DNA from: Deinococcus malanensis
GTDB taxonomy: Bacteria; Deinococcota; Deinococci; Deinococcales; Deinococcaceae
Reading direction: 5' to 3'
DNA: 64,000 bases
Assembly (NCBI RefSeq): GCF_014647655.1
Contig: NZ_BMPP01000008.1
Span: 120,196-184,195 of the forward strand
Shown here in pieces: positions 52,863-63,940 of this stretch (within the stretch, counting starts at the first letter, position 1; each line of letters starts with the position of its first letter). The notes under the pieces are model-generated. The model saw only the letters and a program-made list of their open reading frames with translations, was not told the DNA's origin and made no database searches. Made by a program: the position numbers and the translations under genes.

Positions 52863-53660
52863 TCTCCACCGCGTTTAGGGGTGCATGAGGTTGTGGGCGA
52901 GTATTGCCAAGACGACATGGAGCCGCAATGAGGTGAAGGTTTTGGTCTGGACGGAACGAACCTGAGTCTCAATCAACTGACGAAATACGGTTTCGATGGG
53001 TTTGCGACATTTCGAGTGGCCGTCTTTCCACCATTCGGTGTCGTACCGGGTGTTTTCCTTGGGTGGGGAGATGAAGTCCGGCCAGCGATTATTCAATTCA
53101 TAGGCGACGGTCGTGTCCTGCAGATGAGCCGGTCGGATGAGTTACTGCATCACCTAGTCCATCGGCGAGACCCAGGCGCGGAGTTTGAAGCCGAAGAAAT
53201 TGCCCTGGGTCCCGAATCTCCATCGCGCACCAGGAAACGCGCAGCGTTTCCCTCGTTTGGGCCGACACACCGGGAATGACAACGAGTCCGCTACGACTTC
53301 TGGACAGCGCATGGGTGGACTAACGGGAGCCTCAAAATGCTCCACAAGGCGCTGCCCGCGTGTAAACGCCTGAGTGTACCTGGGAAGACCGCCCCGGTCT
53401 TCCCGCAAGATTTCCATCAGATGGACGGATGCTTGACGACATACCGTGAAAGCAGCAATGCGACGAGGATCGCATCTGTGACCTTCTGGTGGTGGCAGCG
53501 CTTGTGATCGCTGAAATGCTTTCTCGCGCAACGCCATAAAGTGCGGATGACGCGACAACAGCTTAAACCGTGGTGGAGTCGGTATCTAGCCATACTGACT
53601 CCATTTTTGTTGCCCTACAGATGATGCGGCTGCGCTGATGCAGGCCCTAAACGGGGTAGA
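52863..53660. mobile_element. Degenerate insertion sequence of about 0.8 kb with imperfect terminal inverted repeats
   Basis: The two ends share an inverted repeat of about 23 bases: 52863-52886 on the plus strand and 53660-53638 on the minus strand. Both contain T-C-T, then CGTTTAGGG, then TGCAT, with a few mismatches and one-base gaps. A broken transposase gene fills the space. The target-site duplication is not clear. The family may be IS5- or IS982-like, which I cannot decide without comparison. Confidence 0.6.
52875..53558 (-). pseudogene. Transposase pseudogene with two in-frame stop codons
   Basis: One continuous minus-strand frame encodes transposase-like sequence. It includes VADSLSFPVCRPKRGKRC, then NFFGFKLRAW, and after the break TEWWKDGHSKCRKPIETVFRQLIE and ILAHNLMHP. 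The frame is interrupted by TAG (53156-53154) and TAA (53144-53142). The FGFKL and RKPIETVF stretches are the second catalytic region and the C-terminal signature of DDE transposases. A third stop lies upstream of the first recognisable codons. It cannot give an active enzyme. Confidence 0.75.
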
Positions 53661-53715
53661 TATAGCGGTTAATCCGACGCGCTACCCTAAAGGTTATGAA
53701 GGCGAGGTTCTCCTG

Positions 53716-54387
<672 letters not shown>

Positions 54388-54399
54388 GCATCTGGCTGC

Positions 54400-54435
54400 T
54401 GCATGGTGAAGTGAGCTTGCATGGTGAAGTGAGCT
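54400..54435 (+). repeat. Perfect 18-bp tandem duplication
   Basis: Two identical copies of an 18-base unit (54400-54417 and 54418-54435) lie just after the DUF2270 stop codon. It looks like a recent slippage product. Confidence 0.8.
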
Positions 54436-54529
54436 GGTCCCCTCAGGCGCACTGGGCGAAAGGTCAGTCTTCTCCCACGCACGTGGCTCGACCAGTAACC
54501 TCCACAAACAACACAGCTACAAACAACAT

Positions 54530-54560
54530 AGCCGCCGGGAAGATGACCTTCCCGGCGGCT
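54530..54560. terminator. Terminator between DUF2270 and the small membrane-protein gene
   Basis: A perfect 13-bp stem (54530-54542 with 54548-54560) with a 5-base loop lies between convergent genes. Confidence 0.85.
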
Positions 54561-54577
54561 TGGGTCGATAGACGGCT

Positions 54578-54949
54578 TCAGCGGCGGCCACCGTATTTGG
54601 GTGCGCCCTTCTTGACCCCGGCGTAGCGGTTGCGCTCCTTGCGGCGCTGAGCGCGGCTGGTCGCTGCCCCGGTGGTACCGCTGCCCTGAAGGCCACGTCC
54701 TGCCACCGGGCGCCTTGGCCCGATGTCCAGCATCAGGTAGCGGGCCACCGGCACATACAGCACCAGAATGAACAGCAGGCTGCCCCACCAGGTGTTCAGA
54801 TACGGCCCCAGCGGCGTGAGCTGCAGCAGGCTGCTGATCAGCGTGGCCACCAGGGCGAACAGCATGACCCGCACCACCAGGCGCAGCAACTTGGTCCTGT
54901 TGAGGCCCGGTGTGGGATCGGACCGCGTCAACCATTGCCAGGCTTTCAT
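54578..54949 (-). CDS. Small membrane protein of unknown function
   Basis: The 123-residue protein has two predicted membrane helices (about 25-45 and 53-75). A basic, Gly/Arg-rich C-terminal tail ([24 protein letters not shown] in part) probably lies in the cytoplasm and could contact nucleic acid or acidic lipids. Its ATG overlaps the stop of the activase-like gene by four bases, so the two are translated together. No family is recognised. Confidence 0.7.
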   Translation of the reverse strand: MKAWQWLTRSDPTPGLNRTKLLRLVVRVMLFALVATLISSLLQLTPLGPYLNTWWGSLLFILVLYVPVARYLMLDIGPRRPVAGRGLQGSGTTGAATSRAQRRKERNRYAGVKKGAPKYGGRR

Positions 54950-55851
54950 GCGCTTCCCTCCGGTGCGGCGGCCCGGGCCGCGGCGCCCAGGGTAATGCGG
55001 TCACGGAAGGCTTCGAGTTCCGGCCAGCTGCCAGTGCCAGCCTCCGCCTCACCGGCGTCCACTGTAATGACCATGGAGGGCTTGTGCTGCTGGGCGGCCA
55101 GCCGCTGCACGGCGGCGTGGGACGCGCCGTCACGAGCAGGCGCAGCGAAGATCAGGCCGCGGACCGCGCCTTTACCCGACAGCATGGAGACGGCCCCGAA
55201 CAGCTCACGCTCGCCTGCGGGGGCCGTGTCCGCGCCCTGCATGCGCTCGGCGCGCTTCAGGACTTCCGGCAGGGGCAGCTCGTGGCTGTAAACGGCGTGC
55301 AGCCCCAGCGCGTCCAGGGCCGCGCGCAGCTCCCCCCCCAGAACGTCCTCGGCCAGCAGCGTCCGTGGACCGATGACCCCGACGGTCACGCGTGACGCCA
55401 CGCTCAGCGGCGGCATTTCCTGGCGCGGACCTGCCGCGTGAATCCGGGCACGTTCCAGTGCCAGCCGGACCCCGCCGGCATTCTGCGACAGGCGCAGCCC
55501 GACCTCGGCCGCCGCGCTTTCCAGACCCTCGCCGCCATCAGGGACCGGAATCATGTTCGGCAGGCCGCTGATGCGGCGGGAAAGCAACTCGCCCAGCGCC
55601 TCACTCCAGGCGTCGCCCTGCACCGGAGCCCACTGTGGCATCAGCACCGCGTCCACCCCATCCAGGGCCAGGATGCGCCCCAGCGCCAGCTGGACGGGCA
55701 GCGATTCGCCCTTCAGGCTTTCCTGACCCAGCGCCAGGGCCTCGGCGTCAGGCAGGGAGGGCGTGACGATCTCCACCCCAAGTTCCTTGAGGTACGCCGC
55801 CCAGTAGCCTCCCAGCCGCGCGGCACGTGATTCGAGCAGACCAACCTTCAT
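54946..55851 (-). CDS. Acyl-CoA dehydratase activase-related protein
   Basis: The 301-residue protein begins [46 protein letters not shown] in outline, then [12 protein letters not shown] and DAVLMPQW. It resembles the DUF2229/2-hydroxyacyl-CoA dehydratase-activase-associated domain, here without the ATPase activator domain. The usual iron-sulfur cysteines are missing, so a redox activase role is unlikely. A minus-strand TACACT (55859-55864) seven bases before the ATG suggests a leaderless mRNA and rejects the much longer upstream frame. Confidence 0.6.
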   Translation of the reverse strand: MKVGLLESRAARLGGYWAAYLKELGVEIVTPSLPDAEALALGQESLKGESLPVQLALGRILALDGVDAVLMPQWAPVQGDAWSEALGELLSRRISGLPNMIPVPDGGEGLESAAAEVGLRLSQNAGGVRLALERARIHAAGPRQEMPPLSVASRVTVGVIGPRTLLAEDVLGGELRAALDALGLHAVYSHELPLPEVLKRAERMQGADTAPAGERELFGAVSMLSGKGAVRGLIFAAPARDGASHAAVQRLAAQQHKPSMVITVDAGEAEAGTGSWPELEAFRDRITLGAAARAAAPEGSA

Positions 55852-55934
55852 TCCACGTAGTGTACGCGCTGCGTCCTTCCGAAGGGTCCCGTGGGGGCAC
55901 CTTTGGCGTGGAAGGGCGCAGCGCCTCAGGCCGC

Positions 55935-55940
55935 TATGCT
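55935..55940 (+). promoter_or_regulatory. Leaderless-type -10 element of the phosphotransferase gene
   Basis: TATGCT ends seven bases before GTG 55948. As at dnaE, an in-frame ATG (55936) lies inside the hexamer and would not be on such a transcript. Confidence 0.5.
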
Positions 55941-55947
55941 GCGCCGC

Positions 55948-56730
55948 GTGACCCTGCCTGATCTTCTGACCCTGCCCGAGTCCCTGAGGCGTGTGCTGCC
56001 TGCCGCCCGCTGGGAGCAGGTTACCCTGGGACAGAGCGGTGCGGGAGTGTGGCGCAGCACCCGGCACGTGGTCAAGGTCCAGATCCGGGAGGTGGCACCG
56101 GTCAGCACCCTGCAACAGGAGCGTGAACGGCTGCGTTATTTCGCCGGAAGGGTGCCGGTGCCGCGCGTCATCGGTTACGAGCTGGAAGGGAACACCGAAT
56201 ACCTGGCCATGACCCGGGTTCCCGGCATTCCCATGAGTGACCCGGACGCCACGCTGCACCCCGAGCGGGTGGTCACGCTGCTGGCCCGGGCGCTGCGCGA
56301 ACTGCACACCCTGCCCCTGCGCGATTGTCCTTTCAACATGACCCTGCCCTATACCCTGCGTCTGGCGCGCGAGCGGGTCGAGGCCGGCGTGGTGGACGAG
56401 ACCGATTTCGACGCCGGGCGCCAGGACCGCAGCGCCGTGAGTGTGTTTAACGAACTGGTGCGCAGCCGCCCGGAAACCGAGGATCTGGTGGTCACGCACG
56501 GGGACGCCTGTCTGCCCAACTTCATCATCAGTGGCGAGTTTGTCGAGGGCCTGATTGACCTGGGCCGCGCTGGTCTGGCCGATCGGCACGCGGATCTGGC
56601 ACTGGCGTGGCGCAGCACCCGGCACAACCTGGGTGACACCTACGCGGGCATGTTTCTGGATCTGTACGGGCGTGCGCTGATCGACGAGCACAAGCTGCAC
56701 TACTACATGCTGCTCGACGAGCTGTTCTGA
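55948..56730 (+). CDS. Aminoglycoside phosphotransferase-like kinase (APH(3') family)
   Basis: The 260-residue protein has a nucleotide-binding N-lobe (VVKVQIREV with the invariant-type Lys) and [15 protein letters not shown]. The catalytic loop is [13 protein letters not shown], followed by [21 protein letters not shown], which corresponds to the DxD magnesium motif of APH(3') enzymes. Enzymes of this type phosphorylate the 3'-hydroxyl of kanamycin-like drugs, but chromosomal homologues may use other substrates. Whether it gives resistance is unknown. GTG 55948 is chosen for its -10 context; ATG 55936 gives the 264-residue form. It is divergent from the activase-like gene. Confidence 0.82.
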   Translation: MTLPDLLTLPESLRRVLPAARWEQVTLGQSGAGVWRSTRHVVKVQIREVAPVSTLQQERERLRYFAGRVPVPRVIGYELEGNTEYLAMTRVPGIPMSDPDATLHPERVVTLLARALRELHTLPLRDCPFNMTLPYTLRLARERVEAGVVDETDFDAGRQDRSAVSVFNELVRSRPETEDLVVTHGDACLPNFIISGEFVEGLIDLGRAGLADRHADLALAWRSTRHNLGDTYAGMFLDLYGRALIDEHKLHYYMLLDELF

Positions 56731-56744
56731 GGTCCGGTGTCTGA

Positions 56745-56773
56745 GTTCAGGCTCCCCGGGTCCCGGCCTGAAC
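56745..56773 (+). terminator. Hairpin after the phosphotransferase gene
   Basis: An 8-bp stem (56745-56752 with 56766-56773) with a 13-base GC-rich loop lies 14 bases after the stop codon. No T-tract follows. Confidence 0.5.
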
Positions 56774-56862
56774 GTTGCCGCGTCGTCGCCTTTTCGTGTT
56801 CGCTGCCCTGAGGTTGCAGCTGCCCCGGGCCGGGCCTGGAACCCATGGTCTACTGCGCGGGT

Positions 56863-59088
56863 ATGCGAGCCCTTTCGTCTCTGGTCTCCCGGCATCCCTG
56901 GAGCGTGCTACTGGTGTGGGTGCTGGTCGTCGCGCTGTGTGCGCCATTTGCAGCCCGTGCGCCAGGAGCCCTGAGTGCCCACCCCGGTGAACTGCTGGAC
57001 ACGGAAAGCGCCCGCGTCACCCGGCTGCTGCGTGAGCGCTTCGGTGAGAAGGACACCAATACCGCCCTGCTGGTTACGCGCTCCGTTCCGCCGCTGACCA
57101 CCCCGGCTGGCCGGGCCGCTTACGACCGTTTTGCAGACGGCCTGAATGACATCAAGGGCGTGTCCAGGGTGCTGCGGGCGGACGCAGCAGGTGCGGTTCC
57201 CACCACAGACGAAGCCGGCGAGCGTGCCCTGACGCTGGTTCAGATTCCGCTCGACGAAGGCGCCACCGAGACGGTCACGCGGCTCCGGGTCTATGCCACC
57301 CGCGTCAGCTCTCCGGCGCTGCGTGTCCAGGTGACCGGCGGGCAGGCCATCGCCGACGACTTCACGCAATTTGCCGAGGAAGACACCAAACGCAGCGAGT
57401 TCGCTGCCCTGCCGCTGACCGCCCTGGTCCTGCTGATGGTCTTTGGGGCGCTGGTGGCCACCGGCCTCCCCCTGATCGTGGGGGTGCTGAGCATCACGGT
57501 GGCCATGGCCGGCGTCTGGGGCCTGACCCGAGTGACGGAAGTCAGCACCTTCGCGCAGAGCATCATCACCATGCTGGGCCTGGGCGCCGGGATCGACTAC
57601 GCCCTGCTGATGGTCAACCGTTTCCGCGAGGAACTGGCCAGGGATCACGACTCGCGCGCCGCTGCTGCGCGCACGGTCATGACTGCCGGGCGCAGTGTCG
57701 CCTTCAGCGGCCTGACGGTCGCCATTGCCATGGCCGCGCTGATCCTGCCGCCCATCGCGTTCGTGCGCAGCATGGGCCTTGGCGGGGTGCTGGTCGTGCT
57801 GCTGACCGTGGTGGCCAGCCTGACCGCGCTGCCCGCCCTGCTGGCCCTGCTGGGTGAGCGCGTCAACAGTCCCCGTATCATCCGTTTTCCCTGGGGACAG
57901 AGTTCGGCCGCTTCGCAGGCCTGGACCGCCTTCGCGCGGCGGGTCACGGCGCGGCCGCTGCTGGCGGTGGTGCTGAGCACGGCCTTCCTGCTTGTGCTGG
58001 CCTTTCCGGCACTGAACATGCGCACAGGCTACGCGGGAGCCTGGGGCCTGACACCCGGCGTGGAAAGCCGCGACGCGCTGGCCGACGTGCGTGATCTGGG
58101 GGCCGGCGGGCTGCTCAGCCAGTTCGAGGTGGTGCTGGACCTGCAGGGCCAGCGGTATGGCGCTTCCCAGCGCGAGGCCTTCGGCGAGACCGTGCAGACC
58201 CTGCGGAAGGTTCCGGGTGTGCGGGCGGTGATCAGCCCCTTCCTGCGGCCTGAGGACCTGAGCGGCGCGGGTGAGGCCAGCAGTAGCCTGCAGAGCCTGG
58301 GCGCCGTAACGGCCCTGAACCAGCGCTCATTCAGTCGCGACCGGGAGCTGCTGCGTATCACCGTGATTCCCGAGCAGTACCTGCGCGCCGACCAGATTGA
58401 ACCCTTTGAGGCCCGATTGCGGGAGGCACTGGGCACCTCGCCCTTTTCCTATCTGCTGGGTGGGGCGCCCATTGGCGAGCGGGACTTCAGCGACGCCATT
58501 ACCGGCGCCATGCCGGCTGCGGTGATCACGGTCTTCGTAGGGACCTTCCTGCTGCTGATGGTGGCATTTTGCAGCCTTCTGATTCCACTCAAAAGCATCA
58601 TCATGAATGCACTGACAGTTGCGGCAGCTTATGGGGTGGTCACGATGGTCGTCCAGAACGGAGTGATGGCAGGCCTGCTGGGCATTCCGAATGATGTCGG
58701 GGTGCTGGATTCCAGCCTGCCGCTGCTGCTGTTTGCGGTGATGTTCGGCCTGAGCATGGACTACGAGATCTTTCTGCTTTCCCGCGTGCAGGAAGAACAC
58801 CTGCGCGGCGTCCCCAATGACGAGGCTGTGGTGCTGGCAGTGGGCCGCACCGCGCGGATTATTACCAGCGCGGCTGTAATCATGTTCATCGTCTTTGCGG
58901 CCTTCACGGTGGGCCGGGTGGTGGCCAGCAAAAGTATTGGCCTGGGGCTGGCCACCGCCGTGCTGCTGGACGCCACACTAGTTCGGCTGGTGCTGGTGCC
59001 CGCCTTTCTAAAGCTGGCCGGGCACTGGAACTGGTGGCTGCCCGGGTGGCTTGACCGCCGCCTTCCGCACGTGCACATCGAGCACTGA
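56863..59088 (+). CDS. MMPL/RND-family transporter
   Basis: The 741-residue protein has the MMPL layout: one N-terminal helix (about 12-33), a large outer domain, then a cluster of five helices with [20 protein letters not shown]. This arrangement repeats in the second half, where the motif is [20 protein letters not shown]. The paired Asp-Tyr residues are the proton-relay site. Such proteins export lipids or drugs; in mycobacteria MmpL3 moves trehalose mycolates. ATG 56863 is preferred over 56845 because it starts next to the first helix. The substrate here is unknown. Confidence 0.9.
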   Translation: MRALSSLVSRHPWSVLLVWVLVVALCAPFAARAPGALSAHPGELLDTESARVTRLLRERFGEKDTNTALLVTRSVPPLTTPAGRAAYDRFADGLNDIKGVSRVLRADAAGAVPTTDEAGERALTLVQIPLDEGATETVTRLRVYATRVSSPALRVQVTGGQAIADDFTQFAEEDTKRSEFAALPLTALVLLMVFGALVATGLPLIVGVLSITVAMAGVWGLTRVTEVSTFAQSIITMLGLGAGIDYALLMVNRFREELARDHDSRAAAARTVMTAGRSVAFSGLTVAIAMAALILPPIAFVRSMGLGGVLVVLLTVVASLTALPALLALLGERVNSPRIIRFPWGQSSAASQAWTAFARRVTARPLLAVVLSTAFLLVLAFPALNMRTGYAGAWGLTPGVESRDALADVRDLGAGGLLSQFEVVLDLQGQRYGASQREAFGETVQTLRKVPGVRAVISPFLRPEDLSGAGEASSSLQSLGAVTALNQRSFSRDRELLRITVIPEQYLRADQIEPFEARLREALGTSPFSYLLGGAPIGERDFSDAITGAMPAAVITVFVGTFLLLMVAFCSLLIPLKSIIMNALTVAAAYGVVTMVVQNGVMAGLLGIPNDVGVLDSSLPLLLFAVMFGLSMDYEIFLLSRVQEEHLRGVPNDEAVVLAVGRTARIITSAAVIMFIVFAAFTVGRVVASKSIGLGLATAVLLDATLVRLVLVPAFLKLAGHWNWWLPGWLDRRLPHVHIEH

Positions 59089-59249
59089 GGCGGGGGTGCA
59101 GGACAATGTCCTGGCGCTGAGGCTCAACAGTCAGAGAAGAGAGGTAAAAGCAGATTGACCTTGAAGGGAGGCCGTCAGAGGTGGGGGTGGTCACGCCTTG
59201 CGGAGCGCACTCCATAAGACCTTCCCAGCAGCAGGAACCGGGCAGGAAA

Positions 59250-59275
59250 GGGGAGAGGCGAACTGGCCTCTCCCC
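59250..59275 (-). terminator. Terminator after the dedA gene
   Basis: A 10-bp stem (59250-59259 with 59266-59275) with a 6-base loop is followed on the minus strand by TTTCC. Confidence 0.65.
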
Positions 59276-59289
59276 CCGGATGGCTGCCC

Positions 59290-59907
59290 TCAGCTGCCAG
59301 CGCCTGAACCCTGGGAATGCTTGCGGCGGACAAACCACACCACGGCCGCGACGACCAGCAGCCCCAGAATCACTTTGCTGGCCGGTCCCACGTACCGCTC
59401 GACCTTGTCGTAGTTCTCGCCCAGCAGGTAGCCGGCTCCCGCCAGCACCGAGGCCCACAGCGCCGAGCCGATGGCGCTGTAGATCAGGAACTTGGGCAGC
59501 GGCATCTCGCTCATGCCGGCCGGCAGGCTCAGCAGGCTGCGGATGCCCGGCACCATGCGTCCGAACAGCACTGCCTTGGTGCCGTGGCGGTCAAACCAGT
59601 CGTCGGCCCTGCGGATGTCCTTGCCACTCAGGGTCAACCATTTGCCGTATTTGTCCGCCCAGGCAACCAGCCGCTCTTCTCCAAACGCCCGCCCCACGTA
59701 ATACAGCGGCAGGGTGCCCAGCACGCTGCCCAGCGTGCCCATCAGCACGACCAGGGCCAGATTCAGGTCGCCGCGTGACGCGGCAAAGCCGGCCGAGGGC
59801 ATAATCAGTTCGCTTGGAATCGGGGGAAACACGTTCTCGATCACCATCAGCAGCAGGATCCCCAGATACCCCATGCTGTCCATCAGATTCTGTACCCACT
59901 CGGCCAT
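59290..59907 (-). CDS. DedA-family membrane protein
   Basis: The 205-residue protein has ENVFPPIPSELIMPSAGF near its N-terminus. The core motif is FGRMVPGIRSLLSLPAGMSEMPLPKFLIYSAIGSALWAS in parts, with the conserved Arg and Pro-Ala-Gly of the family. A C-terminal helix ends in a basic tail. DedA proteins are lipid transporters of the inner membrane, some recycling undecaprenyl phosphate or phosphatidylethanolamine. A minus-strand TAGGCT (59915-59920) seven bases before ATG points to a leaderless transcript. Confidence 0.92.
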   Translation of the reverse strand: MAEWVQNLMDSMGYLGILLLMVIENVFPPIPSELIMPSAGFAASRGDLNLALVVLMGTLGSVLGTLPLYYVGRAFGEERLVAWADKYGKWLTLSGKDIRRADDWFDRHGTKAVLFGRMVPGIRSLLSLPAGMSEMPLPKFLIYSAIGSALWASVLAGAGYLLGENYDKVERYVGPASKVILGLLVVAAVVWFVRRKHSQGSGAGS

Positions 59908-60006
59908 ACCCCGCAGCCTAGCGGCTGGAGATGGCCCGAACATCCACCTTAAGTCAAGCCCAGCTCAAGTGGCTGCGCCCCGGGTGCGCCGCCTACACTC
60001 GCAGAC

Positions 60007-60669
60007 ATGGCCCCGGCACTCAAAGCGCTGATTTTTGACTTCGACGGCACCATCCTGGATACCGAAACGCGCGAGTTTCTGCACTGGCAGCAGCTGTATC
60101 AGCAGCATGGACGGGAACTGCACCTGCACGAGTGGCAGCGCGGGGTGGGCACCTGGGACGTCTTCGATCCCTGGGCCGGGTTGCCGGACCATGTTCAGGC
60201 CGACCGCCAGCAGGTTCATGCTGATCTGCACAGCCGCATTGTCAGCGATATCTCCGAACAGGACCTGCGTCCCGGTGTCCGCGCGGTGCTCGACGCGGTC
60301 CGGCCGGCCGGATACCGTCTGGCCCTGGCCACCAGCAGCGACCGCCAGTGGGTCACGCGCTGGATGGCCCAGCATGGGTTGCTGGATCACTTCGAAACCC
60401 TGGCCACCCGGGACGATGTCGCGCGCGTCAAACCTGACCCGGAACTGTATCTGATGGCGGCCTCGCGCCTTGGGCTGCACCCGGCAGAGTGTGTGGCGGT
60501 CGAGGACAGCCTGAACGGGGCGACGGCGGCAGTGGCAGCCGGGATGCGGGTGGTGGTGGTGCCCAACGATGTGACGCGCACCCAGCCCTTCCCACCTTCC
60601 TGGGCGCGGCTGGAGGACGGCTATTCCGGAGGTCTGGAAGGACTGCTGCGCGCACTGGGCGAAAGCTGA
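60007..60669 (+). CDS. HAD-superfamily hydrolase, beta-phosphoglucomutase-like
   Basis: The 220-residue protein has the nucleophile motif LIFDFDGTILDTE, motif II in LALATSSD, the Lys in RVKPDPELYLMAASRLG and the acidic motif CVAVEDSLNGATAAVAAGM. A helical cap sits between motifs I and II (about residues 20-90). Such subfamily IA enzymes remove phosphate from small metabolites or move it between sugar carbons. The substrate is unknown. TACACT (59994-59999) ends seven bases before ATG. It is divergent from dedA with about 100 bases between. Confidence 0.9.
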   Translation: MAPALKALIFDFDGTILDTETREFLHWQQLYQQHGRELHLHEWQRGVGTWDVFDPWAGLPDHVQADRQQVHADLHSRIVSDISEQDLRPGVRAVLDAVRPAGYRLALATSSDRQWVTRWMAQHGLLDHFETLATRDDVARVKPDPELYLMAASRLGLHPAECVAVEDSLNGATAAVAAGMRVVVVPNDVTRTQPFPPSWARLEDGYSGGLEGLLRALGES

Positions 60670-60780
60670 AAGTCCCAGACGAGGTGGGCACGTCATCAGG
60701 GCCCCGCCACCTCCTGTTCTGCCCTCCTTAGGCTCCCTTCAGGATGTGCCAGACGCTCGGACAGCCGATAACATACGGGG

Positions 60781-63726
60781 ATGCATGCGCCGCGAACAGC
60801 TTCCAACAGTGGGCCGCGAGAGCTGGCCGGTCTGCTGGCTGTGGCCTCCCCTCACCCCACCTGGGCCACAGACCAGCAGGGCCGTGTGCTGGCGGTCAAC
60901 CCGGCCCTGCTGACCTACTGCGGGCTGGAGGAAAACACACTTATCGGGCATTTCCTGGAGTCTCTGGTTCATCCTGAGAACCACGAACAGCTGCCCTTCC
61001 CCCCGGACGCTTCCGAGCATCAGACCGAACTGCGTCTGCGCCGCCATGACGGTCAGTACCGTTGGTTCCAGCTGGACACCCGGCCCCTGCCCGGGACCGC
61101 CGGAGTCTGGATCACATCTGCCGCCGACATCCACCGCTTCCGGAGGTCCTTGCCGGAGATGGGCGAACAGCATTCCTTTTTGCAGCACGTCATCGATGAG
61201 AATCCTGATTGCATCAAGGTGCTCAGCCTGGATGCCAGGCTGCTCAGCATGAATGCCGGTGGCCAGCAGGCCATGGAAGTGGACGACTTCAGCGCCTGCC
61301 AGCTGGCCTTCTGGCCCAGTTTCTGGGAAGGGGAGGTGCGGGCGGAAGTCGAAGCGGCCCTTGACGCTGCCCGGCGGGGAAAGACCTCTTCATTTCAGGG
61401 CTTTGCGCGTACCTTCAAGGGCACCCCACGCTGGTGGGAGGTCACGGTCAGCCCGATCCGGGGTGGAGACGGACAGGTTGAACGGCTGCTGGCTGTATCC
61501 CGCGACATCACCGGGCGCATGCAGGCCGAACAGGCCCTGAGCGAGAGCCAGTCGCGTCTGCGCTTTGCGCTGGAGGCTGCCGAACTGGGAGACTGGGAAC
61601 TGGACCTGCGGGACCACTCTTCATGGCGTTCGCTGCGGCACGACACGATTTTCGGCTATCCCCAGGGCCACGCGACCTGGACCTACGGGACTTTTCTGGA
61701 ACATGTCGTGCCGGAACACCGGGACTTCGTGGATCATCAGTTCCGCAGCGCGCTGGAAAAGGGTGAGGCCTGGGACATCGAGTGCTGTGTGCGCCGCGCC
61801 GACGGTGAGGAGCGCTGGATCTGGACACGTGCGCGCGCACTGCAAGACCAGGAAGGCAACAAGCAGCACATGCTGGGAGTGGTCAAGGACATCACCGACT
61901 TCAAGCGGGCAGAAGAGGAGGTACGGGCCCTGAACGCCACGCTGGAGCAGCGTGTCGAGCAGCGGACGCAGGCGCTGGAGGCCCAGACGGCGTCTCTGGA
62001 CGCTTTTGTGGCCTATACCGAGGCTGTCGGCACCGAGACAGAGACCTCCGTGCTGATCCGGCAGGCACTGGCGGTGATCCAGACGCGCTTCAGCGGGGTC
62101 AGTGCAGCCTATTATGAATTCGACGGCAGTCTGTGGAAGGCCCGGGAGTGGACCTCGGACCTGCCCAAGGAGACGCTCGCGGTGATTACCGCCGGCCTGC
62201 CGTCAGAAACGCCCTTGATCGCACAGACACTTCAGGCCAGAGAAGCCCGGTTTGCCGATGCCTGGAATGCGGAGCGCGAACAGGTGCGCGAAACCGAGCA
62301 GTTTGGTTCCATTGCGGTCTATCCGCTGATGGTGGCGGGCGAGGTGGTGGGGCTGCTGTCCGTGGGGCTTAAAGACACCAGCCAGTGGTCGGAACCCGAC
62401 AAGGCGCTGGTCAGGGCCGTGGGACGCAGCCTGAACCTGGCGCTGGAGCGGGCCGATCAGTCGGAGCGGCTGGCAGTGCAGAACGCGGAACTGGAGGCCA
62501 GGACCAGGGCCCTGGAGGCCTTTGCCAGCCTGACGCGCGACCTGACCCTCAAGAGTGACGCCGTGGCACTGATCCGCCGGGCGCAGGAAGTGGTGATGTC
62601 CATGCTGCCCGACGGCCACGCGGCTTACTACGAACTTGAAGGGCAAATGTGGCACCTGCGGTCCATCGTGGGCGAGTGGGGCAATGAGGGCCTGCAGCAG
62701 GCGGCGGCGGATGGATTGCCCTACGAGACCACGCGCAATTTTCTTCCTCCCTGGACGCAGGGACAGGCGCACTATGTGGATGTCTACGACACCAGCATCG
62801 ACAACCTGGGTGAACTGACCGGGCATTTTGCGGCCAGCGCGGTGCTGCCGGTCATCGTCAACGGTGAGCGCGTCGGTGTCTTTGCCGTGGCCCTGTTTCA
62901 TAGCCGGGTCTGGACCAATATCGACAAGGCGGTGCTCGAAAGCGTTGTGCGCAGCCTGGGTCTGGCCATTGAAGGCGCGCGCAGCCTGACCCAGCTCGCC
63001 CAGCGGACCGAGGAACTGGAGCGCTCGAACCGTGACCTGGAGCAGTTCGCCTACGTCGCCTCGCACGACCTGCAGGAGCCTCTGCGGACCATTACCAGCT
63101 TTACCGAGCTGCTGGCCCGGCGCTACCAGGGCCAGCTGGACCCGAAGGCCGACCGGTACATCCATTTCACGGTGGACGCGGCCAGACGGATGGGTAACCT
63201 GATTCAGGACCTGTTGGCCTTTTCCCGGGTGGGTGCGGAAAATCACCAGCTGGCCCTGGTGGACGCCAACGAGCTGCTTGAAGACATCACCCGTGACCTG
63301 GCAGAAGACCTGCGTGAAAGCGGCGCAATCGTCTCCTGGGACCCGCTGCCCAGCCTCCAGGCAGACCCGGTGCAACTGCGGCAACTGCTGCAGAACCTGG
63401 TGAGCAACGGCATCAAGTTCCAGCGTCCGGGTGTGGTGCCGGCGGTTCATATCTCGACTGAGGAGGAAGGGCAGTGCCTTCACTTCCAGGTCCGGGACAA
63501 CGGAATCGGGATCGAGCGGCAGTATTTCGACCGGATCTTCACGGTGTTCCAGCGTCTGCACAACCGAGAAAAATACAAGGGCACCGGCGTGGGGCTGGCG
63601 GTGTGTAAACGCATTGTGGAGCGGCATGGCGGGCGGCTGTGGGTCGAGTCGGAAGTTGGGGTGGGCAGCACCTTTCACTTCACACTGCCCATTGCCGGGC
63701 CGGAAACGGAATCAGACGAAGAGTAG
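60781..63726 (+). CDS. Soluble multi-PAS/GAF hybrid sensor histidine kinase
   Basis: The 981-residue protein has no membrane helix. Three PAS-like domains (about 20-120, 130-250 and 255-375) lead to a coiled coil (about 375-410). Two GAF domains follow (about 415-560 and 575-735). The HisKA domain has phospho-acceptor His in [21 protein letters not shown], and the ATPase domain has [21 protein letters not shown] and [18 protein letters not shown]. The kinase core is of the bacteriophytochrome type, but no bilin cysteine motif was found. No response regulator is adjacent. TAACAT (60769-60774) ends six bases before the ATG. Confidence 0.92.
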   Translation: MHAPRTASNSGPRELAGLLAVASPHPTWATDQQGRVLAVNPALLTYCGLEENTLIGHFLESLVHPENHEQLPFPPDASEHQTELRLRRHDGQYRWFQLDTRPLPGTAGVWITSAADIHRFRRSLPEMGEQHSFLQHVIDENPDCIKVLSLDARLLSMNAGGQQAMEVDDFSACQLAFWPSFWEGEVRAEVEAALDAARRGKTSSFQGFARTFKGTPRWWEVTVSPIRGGDGQVERLLAVSRDITGRMQAEQALSESQSRLRFALEAAELGDWELDLRDHSSWRSLRHDTIFGYPQGHATWTYGTFLEHVVPEHRDFVDHQFRSALEKGEAWDIECCVRRADGEERWIWTRARALQDQEGNKQHMLGVVKDITDFKRAEEEVRALNATLEQRVEQRTQALEAQTASLDAFVAYTEAVGTETETSVLIRQALAVIQTRFSGVSAAYYEFDGSLWKAREWTSDLPKETLAVITAGLPSETPLIAQTLQAREARFADAWNAEREQVRETEQFGSIAVYPLMVAGEVVGLLSVGLKDTSQWSEPDKALVRAVGRSLNLALERADQSERLAVQNAELEARTRALEAFASLTRDLTLKSDAVALIRRAQEVVMSMLPDGHAAYYELEGQMWHLRSIVGEWGNEGLQQAAADGLPYETTRNFLPPWTQGQAHYVDVYDTSIDNLGELTGHFAASAVLPVIVNGERVGVFAVALFHSRVWTNIDKAVLESVVRSLGLAIEGARSLTQLAQRTEELERSNRDLEQFAYVASHDLQEPLRTITSFTELLARRYQGQLDPKADRYIHFTVDAARRMGNLIQDLLAFSRVGAENHQLALVDANELLEDITRDLAEDLRESGAIVSWDPLPSLQADPVQLRQLLQNLVSNGIKFQRPGVVPAVHISTEEEGQCLHFQVRDNGIGIERQYFDRIFTVFQRLHNREKYKGTGVGLAVCKRIVERHGGRLWVESEVGVGSTFHFTLPIAGPETESDEE

Positions 63727-63728
63727 GA

Positions 63729-63757
63729 GCCTGAACAGGTCGTGTTCAGGCCCTTCC
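63729..63757 (+). terminator. Terminator after the PAS/GAF kinase gene
   Basis: A perfect 9-bp stem (63729-63737 with 63743-63751) with a 5-base loop begins three bases after the stop codon. Confidence 0.75.
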
Positions 63758-63940
63758 CGACTTTCATTTCGCACCTCTGGGACCGCTCTGGCTGCCCCTG
63801 GTTGACCTCGCTGAGCTCTGGGTAGGCTGCTACGACCCCTGGACAGACCTGGTCGGGGGACGCCGGGTTGGGAAGCTGGAAAGGCCTGCCAGGGAACTTA
63901 TTGATCTCGGCGTAAATTATCATTGTTATACTGAGCGGGT

